A stretch of 64,000 nt of DNA. Source: Mesonia mobilis DSM 19841. Lineage in GTDB: Bacteria; Bacteroidota; Bacteroidia; Flavobacteriales; Flavobacteriaceae. Positions 38,176-46,228 of the stretch are shown piece after piece. The position numbers and the translations under genes were made by a program. Within the stretch, counting starts at the first letter, position 1; the number at the start of each line of letters is the position of its first letter. Below the pieces are notes generated by a model. The model searched no databases, was not told the origin of the DNA, and saw only the letters and a program-made list of their open reading frames with translations. The stretch lies in assembly GCF_000423405.1 (NCBI RefSeq), contig NZ_AUHX01000001.1, positions 372,001 to 436,000 of the forward strand, read 5' to 3'.

Positions 38176-39244
38176 ATTCTAATAGAATCCAACTGTGATT
38201 TTTACCTCTAAATTGGTTATAAAGTAAAACTTTTTTAATTGTTTTTTGAGGTTGAACATTATTCAATCGATAAGCTTCCGGGAGATGTTGAGATTTTAAA
38301 ATTTTTACTCCTAATTGCATTCCAAAAGCAGAAGCTGTGTACGATTCACCTACCAAATGCTTATAATATACCAGAGGAATTTCTATAAATTCTTGCTGAA
38401 GCGGCTGAAAATACGCATCAAAATCTACATCGCCATTATTGCCTAAAATAACCAGATCAATATCAGCAATTGCTAGCTTATTTTCAGCTAAAAACGCTTT
38501 TGTTTTGAGGAGAACTTCTTCTGTTGCTAAACTATTTTCTAAATGAAGATCAATAAGTTGAGCGTAAGAATTTTGACTTTTTTCTTCTGAAATCACAAAA
38601 AAATGAGCCCCTTCTCCAATTATACTTCCTTTAGATTTATAATCGAGTAATTTTAAATTTTCAAGTGAAGTTTCACTTTTAATTTGTTGATCGAGTTGCA
38701 ACAAACCAATCGTATTTTCCGAAATTTCATCGATTCCGCCTACTAAAATTTGATGTTTTTTTTCTTCTGTAAGGATTGTTAATTGCGCATCAAGCAAGGC
38801 GCTTTCAAACGAAGCAGAACCTTGTACATACGTAAAATTATAAGCTTTACTTTTTAAGTATAACGCTACCTGGCCGCCAACCGTGTTGTGCGTCGATTGT
38901 ACAAATTTACTGGGAGAAAGCAATTCTTCATGTTGCAAAAGTAAATTTTCTAAGAAAATATCAGAATCTTGCTTGCAACCCATTCCGGTTCCTGTTAAAA
39001 TGGATGTCGGTTCTTTTATATTAGCATCGATCAACGCAGAGGCTGCTGTAAAAACGCCCATTTTTACCGATTTCGACATGCGTCGCATCGCAGCAGGTTT
39101 TATTAGTTTCTTATAACCCTTAAACGCAACTTGCAACACCGGTTTTTCGAAAGTTTGAATTTGCTGAAAATCAAAATTTTCTTCTTCAACTGTTGATTGT
39201 GGCGACAGCGAACTGATTCCGTTAATGTAGCAAGTTTTTATCAT
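38168..39244 (-). CDS. non-catalytic ketosynthase partner (chain-length-factor-like)
   Basis: The 358-residue protein has the thiolase/KS fold length but lacks the triad. Where the Cys of TACSS is expected it reads YVQGSASFES; the first His site reads VILGNNGDVD; and the GH of the second reads LVGESY. It should form a heterodimer with the catalytic KS encoded directly upstream, as in KS-CLF pairs of aryl-polyene and type II polyketide systems. The start is the ATG at 39244, which overlaps the KS stop as ATGA, giving MIKTCYINGISS, a normal KS start; the further upstream codon at 39271 would add nine unrelated residues. Confidence 0.82.
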   Translation of the reverse strand: MIKTCYINGISSLSPQSTVEEENFDFQQIQTFEKPVLQVAFKGYKKLIKPAAMRRMSKSVKMGVFTAASALIDANIKEPTSILTGTGMGCKQDSDIFLENLLLQHEELLSPSKFVQSTHNTVGGQVALYLKSKAYNFTYVQGSASFESALLDAQLTILTEEKKHQILVGGIDEISENTIGLLQLDQQIKSETSLENLKLLDYKSKGSIIGEGAHFFVISEEKSQNSYAQLIDLHLENSLATEEVLLKTKAFLAENKLAIADIDLVILGNNGDVDFDAYFQPLQQEFIEIPLVYYKHLVGESYTASAFGMQLGVKILKSQHLPEAYRLNNVQPQKTIKKVLLYNQFRGKNHSWILLEYV

Positions 39245-40428
39245 ACCGCCGAAAATAGTAAAGAAGAACAATTACCCCCAAACCCGAATGAATTTGATAA
39301 TACTTTTTCGATTTTCTGTGGAACGATCTCTGTTTCCGGAGAAAAAGATAATTCCGGCATTTGTGCTTTAAAATTTAAATTTGGCCAAATCTTTTGCTCT
39401 TGAATTGCTAATAAAGAAAAAACCGCTTCAATTGCTCCGGCAGCGGCCAAGGTATGTCCGGTAAATGCTTTGGTGGAAGAAATTTTTGGTAGATTTTCTT
39501 CAAAAATACGTTGAATTGCGATACCTTCAGAAAGATCATTATTTTCAGTTGCCGTCCCGTGAGCATTGATATAAGAAACTTCTTCAGCATTAATTTTTGC
39601 CGAATTTAACGCGGCTTGCATTGCTAAAAAAGAACCTTCTCCGGTTGCGGAAGATGCCGTTTGATGGAAAGCATCGTTCGCATTCCCATAACCGTCTAAA
39701 AAGCCTAAAATAGTTTTGTTTTGAGCTGTTGCTTTTTCTTCGGTCTCTAAAACCAGATACGCGGCGCCTTCACCTAAATTAAGTCCGCTTCGATATTCAT
39801 CAAAAGGTTGACAAAGTTTTTCAGAAAGAATTTTCAAACTATGAAACCCGTTTAAGGTGAATTTAGAAAGACAATCTGTTCCGCCGGCTAACACCGTTTC
39901 AGCTTTCCCGGCTTTTAATAGTTTGGCTCCGGTAATTAAGGCATTAGCTCCCGAAGAGCACGCGGTACTTACTGTGGTTACTAAACCTGTTATAGCTAAA
40001 TGATGTGCGATCGTATCGCTGGTAAAACCAGGATGTTGTGCTTCAATATATTTTGTGGTATGCGGATTTTTAGAAAAATCTTGGTACAATTTCTCTGTAT
40101 AATCCATTCCGCCAACGCTGGTTCCGTTAACGAAGGCTATTTTAGTTGTAGAGGATATTTTTGCTTGTTGCAAAGCTTCTTCCGCAGCTTTCACTCCTAA
40201 CAAAGCCGCGCGAGTAAAGGTTTCATCTTGCTTCACCTTTAAAACTTCAACTAAATGCGTATTCGTTAATTTAATTTCGCCACAAGGGAATTTTTGATGT
40301 ATAGTTTCTAACAATTCTAGTTGACCAATCCCCGATTTTTGCTGTGTTAATGCCAACAAATTTTCTTGAACATTATTCCCAATAGCAGAGACAATGCCCA
40401 TCCCGGTTATGGCGATGCGTTGAATCAT
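39241..40428 (-). CDS. beta-ketoacyl-ACP synthase (catalytic, FabF-like)
   Basis: The 395-residue KS has the complete Cys-His-His triad: Cys157 in VSTACSSGANA, His290 in INAHGTATEN and His325 in FTGHTLAAAG. It condenses malonyl-ACP with the growing aryl polyene. The N-terminus RIAITGMGIVSAIGNN is standard for FabF-type enzymes. It is followed in a 4-base ATGA overlap by a non-catalytic KS partner, which strongly suggests a KS-CLF heterodimer. Confidence 0.93.
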   Translation of the reverse strand: MIQRIAITGMGIVSAIGNNVQENLLALTQQKSGIGQLELLETIHQKFPCGEIKLTNTHLVEVLKVKQDETFTRAALLGVKAAEEALQQAKISSTTKIAFVNGTSVGGMDYTEKLYQDFSKNPHTTKYIEAQHPGFTSDTIAHHLAITGLVTTVSTACSSGANALITGAKLLKAGKAETVLAGGTDCLSKFTLNGFHSLKILSEKLCQPFDEYRSGLNLGEGAAYLVLETEEKATAQNKTILGFLDGYGNANDAFHQTASSATGEGSFLAMQAALNSAKINAEEVSYINAHGTATENNDLSEGIAIQRIFEENLPKISSTKAFTGHTLAAAGAIEAVFSLLAIQEQKIWPNLNFKAQMPELSFSPETEIVPQKIEKVLSNSFGFGGNCSSLLFSAV

Positions 40429-40449
40429 TAGTTAAATTTTAATTGAATA

Positions 40450-40476
40450 CCTACAAGGTTTTGAAAACCTTGCAGG
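40450..40476. repeat. near-perfect 13-bp inverted repeat between ACP and KS genes
   Basis: CCTACAAGGTTTT, a single G, and AAAACCTTGCAGG form a hairpin with one mismatch in the 52-base gap between the ACP and KS genes. There is no T-run after it on the minus strand, so it is not an ordinary terminator; it resembles short palindromic repeats scattered in Bacteroidota genomes, or could stabilise the mRNA. Confidence 0.55.
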
Positions 40477-40480
40477 AAAT

Positions 40481-40732
40481 TTAGGAATGTTTTTCGATGT
40501 AAGTCGCCATCGTTTCTACGCTATAAAAAACTTCTTTTCCTTCTTTAGGATCGGTGATTTTTATGCCGTAATCTTTTTCTAATAAAACGATCAATTCTAA
40601 AGCATCGATCGAGTCGAGCCCAATTTCATCTCCAAAAAGCTCATCGTTATCGTTAATATCTGTAATTTCTAAATCTTCAAGATTTAATTGTTCTATAATT
40701 TGTGCTTTAAGCTCTTGTCTTAAATTGCTCAT
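40481..40732 (-). CDS. acyl carrier protein of the pigment cluster
   Basis: The 83-residue acidic protein has the ACP helix pattern with GLDSIDALELIVLL; Ser41 in DSI would carry phosphopantetheine. It should hold the growing aryl polyene for the KS, reductase and dehydratases encoded next to it. It overlaps the KS-like gene upstream by 26 bases. It is the only ACP in the window, whereas aryl-polyene loci often have two. No phosphopantetheinyl transferase gene is seen. Confidence 0.93.
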   Translation of the reverse strand: MSNLRQELKAQIIEQLNLEDLEITDINDNDELFGDEIGLDSIDALELIVLLEKDYGIKITDPKEGKEVFYSVETMATYIEKHS

Positions 40733-41330
40733 AGTTTTCTTTTAAATTTTCGGCAGTCAAGGCCTTGCCTTTATCATCTTGCGTTATCAGGCTCAAAAAT
40801 ACATTATATCCTTCTTTATCCAAATCTAACCAACCACAAATTGCAGCATTTGCCTTGTTGGTACTGAATAGATTTTGCAAATAAACAATTAAAAATGAAG
40901 CGTCAAATTTTTCAGAAATAAAAAAAGCATTTTCTGTTTGTAATTGTTGTCGAATGCTCAATTCTCCCAACACAATATTCGGTAAAGTGTACACAAAAAC
41001 TGAAGGCGAAGCAAAAGCATTTTCATTAGAAATGCTTGCTTGATAATTAAGATCGGTCTCTAAACTTCCAGAACTATTTTGTAGAATTAAAGCCGTTTCC
41101 GGGGTTAATTTTTGATCTTTTGCTAGATATTCTGAAGCGATAAATCCTAATTTAGAAAGTAGGTCCATTTTATAGAATTTAGCATAATCGATTTCTAAAT
41201 CTTGATAGCAAGCTTTTAAAAATGCCAGTAATTCTAGATCTTCAGCAGTTTCAAAAATAACCTTTCCGTTGAAGATCACTTGATGATTTCTAAGGATGAC
41301 CGATGCCGAAATTTGATGATTTTTATGCAT
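40707..41330 (-). CDS. short KS-like partner protein without catalytic residues
   Basis: The 207-residue protein resembles only the N-terminal half of a ketosynthase: LTPETALILQNSSGSLETD matches the KS strand before the dimer interface, and SPSVFVYTLPNIVLGELSI aligns with the segment before the Cys. It has no TACSS-type Cys and no His motifs. Its position between the ACP and a catalytic KS, overlapping both, suggests that it pairs with the KS at 41323-42471 as a truncated chain-length factor. I rate the family link as probable, not certain. Confidence 0.72.
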   Translation of the reverse strand: MHKNHQISASVILRNHQVIFNGKVIFETAEDLELLAFLKACYQDLEIDYAKFYKMDLLSKLGFIASEYLAKDQKLTPETALILQNSSGSLETDLNYQASISNENAFASPSVFVYTLPNIVLGELSIRQQLQTENAFFISEKFDASFLIVYLQNLFSTNKANAAICGWLDLDKEGYNVFLSLITQDDKGKALTAENLKENYEQFKTRA

Positions 41331-42471
41331 ACATCAAGTTTTTAAAAATCATCGCAAAATTACAACCTCCAAAGCCTGATGCGGTTTTTAAGGCGTATTT
41401 TAATTTTTTTTCTTCTAAATTCTGCTGAATATTTAATGGTGGCTCCACTCCTATTTCCGAACAACCCAAGGATGGAAATAATAGGTTTTGCTGAAGAGAT
41501 TTGATACTCAAAATACTTTCGATCAAAGCTGAACCTCCAAATGTATGTCCGTAATGAGCTTTATAACTGGTCAAGGGTTTTTGCTGAAGGTTTAATCTGC
41601 CAAAAGCTTGCGCTTCCATCGCGTCGTTGTAAAGTGTTGCCGTTCCGTGCGCAGAAATGTAATCTATCGCTGAGGATTCTAAATGAGCTTCTTTTAAAGC
41701 TGAAGAAATGGCTTTAACCAAACCTTCACCTCTTCGCGACGGACCTGAAATATGGTTTGCATCATTTGCTATGGCTTCCCCTACAATTTGAATGGTTGAA
41801 TTTTGTATTTCTGTACTCAATAAAACTCCGGCTGCAGCTTCCCCCAGATTAATGCCTTTTCGATTTTTGTCGTAAGGTTTACAAATTTCACTATCCATCG
41901 CTTGCAATAATTGAAAACCGGAACGTGTAAATTTAGAAACCACATCGCCACCTAAAACCAATGCATTTTTATAGGCATTTTCTTCTAGCAAACGTTTACC
42001 AACACTTAACCCTAAACCACCGGAAATACAAGCATTAGAAAGTGTGATCGGTTCATTTTTGATGTTAAAATATTTCTGAATGGTTTTCCCTAAACTGTAC
42101 AGTTTTGATTTTTCAGGAATAGAATTTTCAGCATTTTCGAGTAATTCTACATTTCCTTTGGTTGTAGAAATAATTAAAACTGTTTCCTCTAAATTAATAG
42201 GATTTCGTTCTAATAATTGATGAACCGTTAATAAGAATAACTTTTCTAATTTGGTGAAATCTTCCGCATTCGAAAATGATAATTTCTTAAAATTTTGCTG
42301 AAGTTCTTCTTCTTCAAAAAGTGCCGCGTAATAAAAATTTTCCGCAGAAATCTTATGTTTTTTAATAGCAGTTTGTCGCTGCTTAATTTGCGCTATATTA
42401 GCTGAAGTTCCCCAACCTAGCGGCGCGATAATTTCATCGTCAATAATATGTACAGCGGGTTTCTGTCTCAA
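41323..42471 (-). CDS. second catalytic beta-ketoacyl-ACP synthase
   Basis: The 382-residue KS has Cys148 in LSNACISGGLG, His275 in ISAHGTATLY and His309 in YGHTFGGSA, so the triad is complete, although the flanking residues (SNACIS) differ from FabF (TACSS). This is the diverged KS type seen in aryl-polyene clusters, possibly used for the first condensation or for a different chain length. It overlaps the small KS-like gene by 8 bases and lies 15 bases after the dehydratase. Confidence 0.9.
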   Translation of the reverse strand: MRQKPAVHIIDDEIIAPLGWGTSANIAQIKQRQTAIKKHKISAENFYYAALFEEEELQQNFKKLSFSNAEDFTKLEKLFLLTVHQLLERNPINLEETVLIISTTKGNVELLENAENSIPEKSKLYSLGKTIQKYFNIKNEPITLSNACISGGLGLSVGKRLLEENAYKNALVLGGDVVSKFTRSGFQLLQAMDSEICKPYDKNRKGINLGEAAAGVLLSTEIQNSTIQIVGEAIANDANHISGPSRRGEGLVKAISSALKEAHLESSAIDYISAHGTATLYNDAMEAQAFGRLNLQQKPLTSYKAHYGHTFGGSALIESILSIKSLQQNLLFPSLGCSEIGVEPPLNIQQNLEEKKLKYALKTASGFGGCNFAMIFKNLMYA

Positions 42472-42486
42472 ATTGATGGCGTTTAT

Positions 42487-42909
42487 TTAAGACGAAAGTA
42501 CAGTTTTTATTTCAGCCCAAGCTAAAAGTTCTTGAGAAGAATTAAAGACTTCTACCTTAGCTAACTGAATACCAATCGCTTCGTATTGTTTTTCTACTTT
42601 GCCAAAAATTCGCGTAGCTACCTTTGGAAATGCTAGAATCTCTGCTTTTTTAATAGCGCCAATAAATCCGACTTTCGCCTCTTTTTGAGCTTCTTCCATA
42701 AATGCAGAAGAAACCGCAATGCTTTGCGCCATAAACTCTAATAAACCAGCTTCAGAAAAACGGTTTCTACTGACCAACAAATTATCTTCTGCAATCTTTA
42801 AAGTTGAAAATACTTCCCTATTTATTTCAACTAAACCATCAACCATCGCGAATGGAGCTTTTTGTGGTAGAAGGTTTTCAACCTGAGATTTAGTAAGAAG
42901 TGTTTTCAT
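42487..42909 (-). CDS. hot-dog dehydratase-like protein (ApeP-like)
   Basis: The 140-residue protein has a FabZ-type N-terminus (VENLLPQKAPFAMVDGLVEI) and a central helix SEAGLLEFMAQSIAVSSAF with the Glu, but the catalytic His of HFP is replaced in LVSRNRFSEAG. This matches the ApeP group of aryl-polyene loci, which works with an ApeI-type dehydratase; the operon has one of each. Whether it is catalytic alone or acts as partner is open. Confidence 0.8.
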   Translation of the reverse strand: MKTLLTKSQVENLLPQKAPFAMVDGLVEINREVFSTLKIAEDNLLVSRNRFSEAGLLEFMAQSIAVSSAFMEEAQKEAKVGFIGAIKKAEILAFPKVATRIFGKVEKQYEAIGIQLAKVEVFNSSQELLAWAEIKTVLSS

Positions 42910-42933
42910 AGCGAATGAGCTAATTTAACTTTT

Positions 42934-43012
42934 CGTCACCCTGAACTTGATTCAGGGTCACATCAAAGATTTTCTTATTTTGATGAGATGCTGAAACAAG
43001 TTCAGCATGACT
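42934..43012. repeat. dispersed intergenic repeat with two hairpins
   Basis: GTCACCCTGAACTTGATTC begins one hairpin (CCTGAA...TTCAGG) and ATGCTGAAACAAGTTCAGCAT forms a second, with about 35 bases between. This pair resembles an intergenic repeat I remember from many flavobacterial genomes. A worn copy is at 36691-36790. It fills most of the 123-base gap between the acyltransferase and dehydratase genes. Confidence 0.65.
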
Positions 43013-43032
43013 TTTGGTTTTCAATTCAATAA

Positions 43033-43899
43033 TCAATCCCAAAAATCGTAAAAATTGAACCATTGTGTAGGATATTTTTTTACCATTTTTTCTAAATTTT
43101 GTAAATATCCTTTTAGAATTTTTTGTGGTTCGTGATTTTCGACTTCTAATTTTCTGGCGTAAAAATGGTAATGATAATTAGGTTCTCGCATAATGTACAC
43201 CATTAAGGTGGGCAGTTTTTTTAAGGCTGCCAATTTAAACGGACCTTCAAAAAACCGCGACTTTTCTCCTAAAAAGTCAGCTTTTATATGTTTACCTTCT
43301 CCACTACGATCGGCGGCAAAAACTAAAAGCTCATTATTATTTAAAGCCTCGTTAATTTGAAATAAATGCGATAGATCTTCTTTTACCACAATTAAGTTGA
43401 GTTTTGTTTTCCCGGTAACTGACTCTAAATAATTTTTAATGTTTTTGTGTTCGTGATCGGTCACCACCATATTGATAGCAGCTTCGTTCCCTAATTCTTC
43501 AAAAAATGTTCTCGAAATATTAAAATTTCCAATATGCGCAGTAAATAAAATTCCGCCTTTTTTCTGCTGAATTAATTCTTTTATATGATGAATTCCGTCG
43601 AAATTCATGGTGAATTTATCGCGCTTGCCTACGGTTACCGCAACCCGATCGATTAAACTTTGCCCAAAAACATAATAAGTTTGAAAAATTTTGAAAACTG
43701 AAGTGACAACCGAATATTCTAATCTTCGATGAAAATAGTAAAACAAGGCTTTGGACGCCTTTGGAGCAGCGATCACAAAATAAGGAACCGGTAAACTTAG
43801 TAAGAGATAAGCCGCTCGGAGTCCAAAATTTTTGATAAAAAACACAAAAACCTTAATGCCAGAAACGCTTCCGCGAGATTTACCGTTCCACTTAGCCAT
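43033..43899 (-). CDS. LpxL/LpxM-like acyltransferase of the pigment cluster
   Basis: This 288-residue protein belongs to the lysophospholipid/lipid A acyltransferase family with one N-terminal helix (about residues 27-47). The active-site block reads TAHIGNFNISR at about residue 120; the usual HX4(D/E) is therefore HX4N (His122, Asn127), an atypical acidic position. In aryl-polyene loci this enzyme is thought to acylate the lipid that carries the pigment. It begins 9 bases after fabG. The rest, including LLVFAADRSGEG and FFEGPFKLA, is typical of the family. Confidence 0.85.
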   Translation of the reverse strand: MAKWNGKSRGSVSGIKVFVFFIKNFGLRAAYLLLSLPVPYFVIAAPKASKALFYYFHRRLEYSVVTSVFKIFQTYYVFGQSLIDRVAVTVGKRDKFTMNFDGIHHIKELIQQKKGGILFTAHIGNFNISRTFFEELGNEAAINMVVTDHEHKNIKNYLESVTGKTKLNLIVVKEDLSHLFQINEALNNNELLVFAADRSGEGKHIKADFLGEKSRFFEGPFKLAALKKLPTLMVYIMREPNYHYHFYARKLEVENHEPQKILKGYLQNLEKMVKKYPTQWFNFYDFWD

Positions 43900-43908
43900 A
43901 AGTTGATT

Positions 43909-44646
43909 TTAATGAAGACCGCCGTTAATGTTAATTACTTCTCCGGTAATGTAATTGGCTTTTTTTGAAGCTAGAAAACTCACCAAATCTGCCACTTCTT
44001 GAGCTTCACCAAAACGATTTGCGGGAATAATTTTCTTCAATTCTTTTTCATCTAGATCTTGCGTCATATCAGAATTTATAAACCCTGGTGCAACGGCATT
44101 TACGGTTACTTTACGTTTAGCAATTTCTTTCGCCAAAGCTTTTGTCGCTCCGATAATTGCTGCTTTTGCCGCAGAATAATTGGTTTGCCCCGCAGTTCCT
44201 TTAACTCCGGAAACCGAAACAATATTAATTACCCGTCCAAAACGTTGCCTAATCATCGGCGTAATGAGTGGTTTTGTGATGTTATAAAAACCCTGAACGC
44301 TAGTGTTGATCACTTGATCCCAATCATTTTCACTCATCGCCATAAATAAACCATCATGCGTCACTCCGGCATTATTCACGATCACTTCAATAATCGAATC
44401 TGGATGATCTTCTTGCCAATTCTCTAAAACGTTTTGCGTTTCATTTCTATTAGCAACGTCAAATTTTAAAGTTTCGCAACTTGCATCAGTTTCAGCTTCA
44501 ATTTCTGCTTTGGTTTGGGCTGCCGCTTCATCATTATTTAGGTAAGTAATCAAAATATGATAACCTAAATCTTTGGCAATTTGCTTGGCGATTGCTTTCC
44601 CAATTCCGCGTGAACCGCCGGTAACTAATGCATATTTAATTTTCAT
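43909..44646 (-). CDS. fabG: 3-oxoacyl-ACP reductase, FabG-like
   Basis: The 245-residue short-chain dehydrogenase has VTGGSRGIGKAIA at residue 8, NNAG at about 91 and the catalytic Ser144/Tyr157/Lys161 set (NYSAAKAA). It reduces 3-oxoacyl-ACP with NADPH after each condensation. The name fabG here means the cluster-dedicated copy; whether it also serves fatty-acid synthesis is not known. It overlaps the ammonia-lyase gene by 11 bases. Confidence 0.92.
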   Translation of the reverse strand: MKIKYALVTGGSRGIGKAIAKQIAKDLGYHILITYLNNDEAAAQTKAEIEAETDASCETLKFDVANRNETQNVLENWQEDHPDSIIEVIVNNAGVTHDGLFMAMSENDWDQVINTSVQGFYNITKPLITPMIRQRFGRVINIVSVSGVKGTAGQTNYSAAKAAIIGATKALAKEIAKRKVTVNAVAPGFINSDMTQDLDEKELKKIIPANRFGEAQEVADLVSFLASKKANYITGEVININGGLH

Positions 44647-46168
44647 AAGAATCGTGATTTTTCAAATAATGGGTGGTTTCTTCGATTAACGAATACAAAG
44701 GCTGATCTTCTTCGATCTTCGGAATAAAGATTTGTAACTGCTGAAGAATACTTCTTGTTTTTGGTGCTAATTTTTCTACTTCCTCTAAATAATACGCCGC
44801 TTGCACTAAACTAATTACTTGCACCGATAAAACTTCAAAAGAATTATTGATCACACGTTTGGTTAGCGTTGCCGCATTGGTGCCCATACTCACAATATCT
44901 TGATTGTCGTTATTGTTTGAAATACTATGAATGTACATGGAGTTTGACAAGGTTTGATTTTCTGCTGTTGTAGAAACCGCGCTGAATTGAGCACCTTGCA
45001 TCCCAAAATTGAGTCCGAGTTTACCGTGATTTAAAAATGGCGGAAAAGTATCGTTCAGCTTCGCATTCATTAAATAGTTAAGTTGTCGCTCTACCAACAT
45101 TGAAAGTTTAGTCGTTGCCAAACGCATTTTATCCATTTCTAAAGAAATATAATCTCCGTGAAAATTACCGCCGTGATAAACCTGTTGTTTTTCAGCATCG
45201 ACAATTGGGTTATCGTTGGCAGAATTCACTTCATTCAACAAAACTTTTAATACATTTTGATACGTGTCTTTTATCGGACCTAAAATCTGCGGTACGCAAC
45301 GTAAACTATAATATTCTTGTACTTTTTCTTTAAAAAATTCTTCTTCAACAGACTTATACAAATGTGCTTCGCGTTTTTTTATGAGTTGACTTCCCGATAA
45401 AAGTTCACGCATTTGTTGAGCGACTTCCTGTTGGCCTTGATGCAATTTCGCTTCATTTAATTCAGCAGAAAAATGATCGTCGTAAGCGCTTACCAATTCA
45501 TTAAGCAAACTGCTGGTAAAAATTGACCAATTCAGTAAACGTTCAGCGTAATAAAAATTGAGTAAACCAATACCCGTCATTACCGAAGTACCGTTAATTA
45601 AAGCCAAACCTTCACGCCCCTGAATAGGAATCGGCGTTAAATTTTCAGCTTTAAAAACTTCTGAAGTCGAGGTTCGCTTTCCTTTATAAAACACTTCGCC
45701 TTCACCAATTAATACCAAAGCTAAATGCGCTAATTGCACTAGATCTCCGCTTGCACCAACGCCGCCATGTTCAAAAATTACCGGATAAATTTCTCGATTA
45801 ATGAGCTCTTTCATTATTAAAATAACTTCGGAAGAAATTCCGGATTTCCCTAAACTCAACGTCTGCAAACGAGCCAACATTACCGCTTTTACTTCATCTT
45901 CAGCTAAAATATTTCCGGTACCTGAAGCGTGACTTCTAATTAAATTATATTGTAGGTCTTTTAAGCTTTCTTTCGGAATTTTATATTGCGCCATCGGCCC
46001 AAAACCTGTGTTTACGCCATAAATCACTTTGTCTTCAGCAAAACTTTTGAGAAACTTAAAACTCTCTTCCATTTTTTGAAGTGTAGCTTCTGCGATTTCA
46101 ACTTCTTTCTGCTGAAAAATAATGGCTTTAAATTCTGAAAAACTAAACGAATACGGAGCTTTCGGCAT
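44636..46168 (-). CDS. tyrosine ammonia-lyase (HAL/PAL family)
   Basis: The 510-residue MIO enzyme deaminates an aromatic amino acid. Tyr50 in VIYGVNTGFGPM and the cofactor-forming Ala139-Ser140-Gly141 in GGVGASGDLVQL are present. The selectivity segment LIRSHASGTG matches the form in the biochemically characterised Flavobacterium johnsoniae tyrosine ammonia-lyase as I remember it (LIRSHSSGTG), and the whole protein reads as closely related. It would make p-coumarate as starter for the aryl polyene. It is the first gene of the operon, 26 bases or more downstream of a -7 box. Histidine ammonia-lyase is the alternative but is less likely in this cluster. Confidence 0.9.
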   Translation of the reverse strand: MPKAPYSFSFSEFKAIIFQQKEVEIAEATLQKMEESFKFLKSFAEDKVIYGVNTGFGPMAQYKIPKESLKDLQYNLIRSHASGTGNILAEDEVKAVMLARLQTLSLGKSGISSEVILIMKELINREIYPVIFEHGGVGASGDLVQLAHLALVLIGEGEVFYKGKRTSTSEVFKAENLTPIPIQGREGLALINGTSVMTGIGLLNFYYAERLLNWSIFTSSLLNELVSAYDDHFSAELNEAKLHQGQQEVAQQMRELLSGSQLIKKREAHLYKSVEEEFFKEKVQEYYSLRCVPQILGPIKDTYQNVLKVLLNEVNSANDNPIVDAEKQQVYHGGNFHGDYISLEMDKMRLATTKLSMLVERQLNYLMNAKLNDTFPPFLNHGKLGLNFGMQGAQFSAVSTTAENQTLSNSMYIHSISNNNDNQDIVSMGTNAATLTKRVINNSFEVLSVQVISLVQAAYYLEEVEKLAPKTRSILQQLQIFIPKIEEDQPLYSLIEETTHYLKNHDSYEN

Positions 46169-46193
46169 TAAAAATTGCTTAAGGTTTACCCGA

Positions 46194-46201
46194 CAAATGT
46201 A
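46194..46201 (-). promoter_or_regulatory. -7 box (TACATTTG) of the pigment operon
   Basis: On the minus strand TACATTTG fits TAnnTTTG, 25 bases before the ammonia-lyase ATG. It would drive the whole 46168-29032 operon. Confidence 0.5.
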
Positions 46202-46202
46202 G

Positions 46203-46210
46203 TATATTTA
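46203..46210 (+). promoter_or_regulatory. possible -7 box (TATATTTA) of the halogenase-like gene
   Basis: TATATTTA differs from TAnnTTTG in the last base and lies 18 bases before the ATG at 46229, divergent from the pigment operon promoter. Confidence 0.35.
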
Positions 46211-46228
46211 CCTAGCAAAAAAAATTAG

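Noticed and set aside
44636-46168. Histidine ammonia-lyase (hutH)
   Set aside because: The protein is closest in memory to the Flavobacterium tyrosine ammonia-lyase, and no other hut gene is near.
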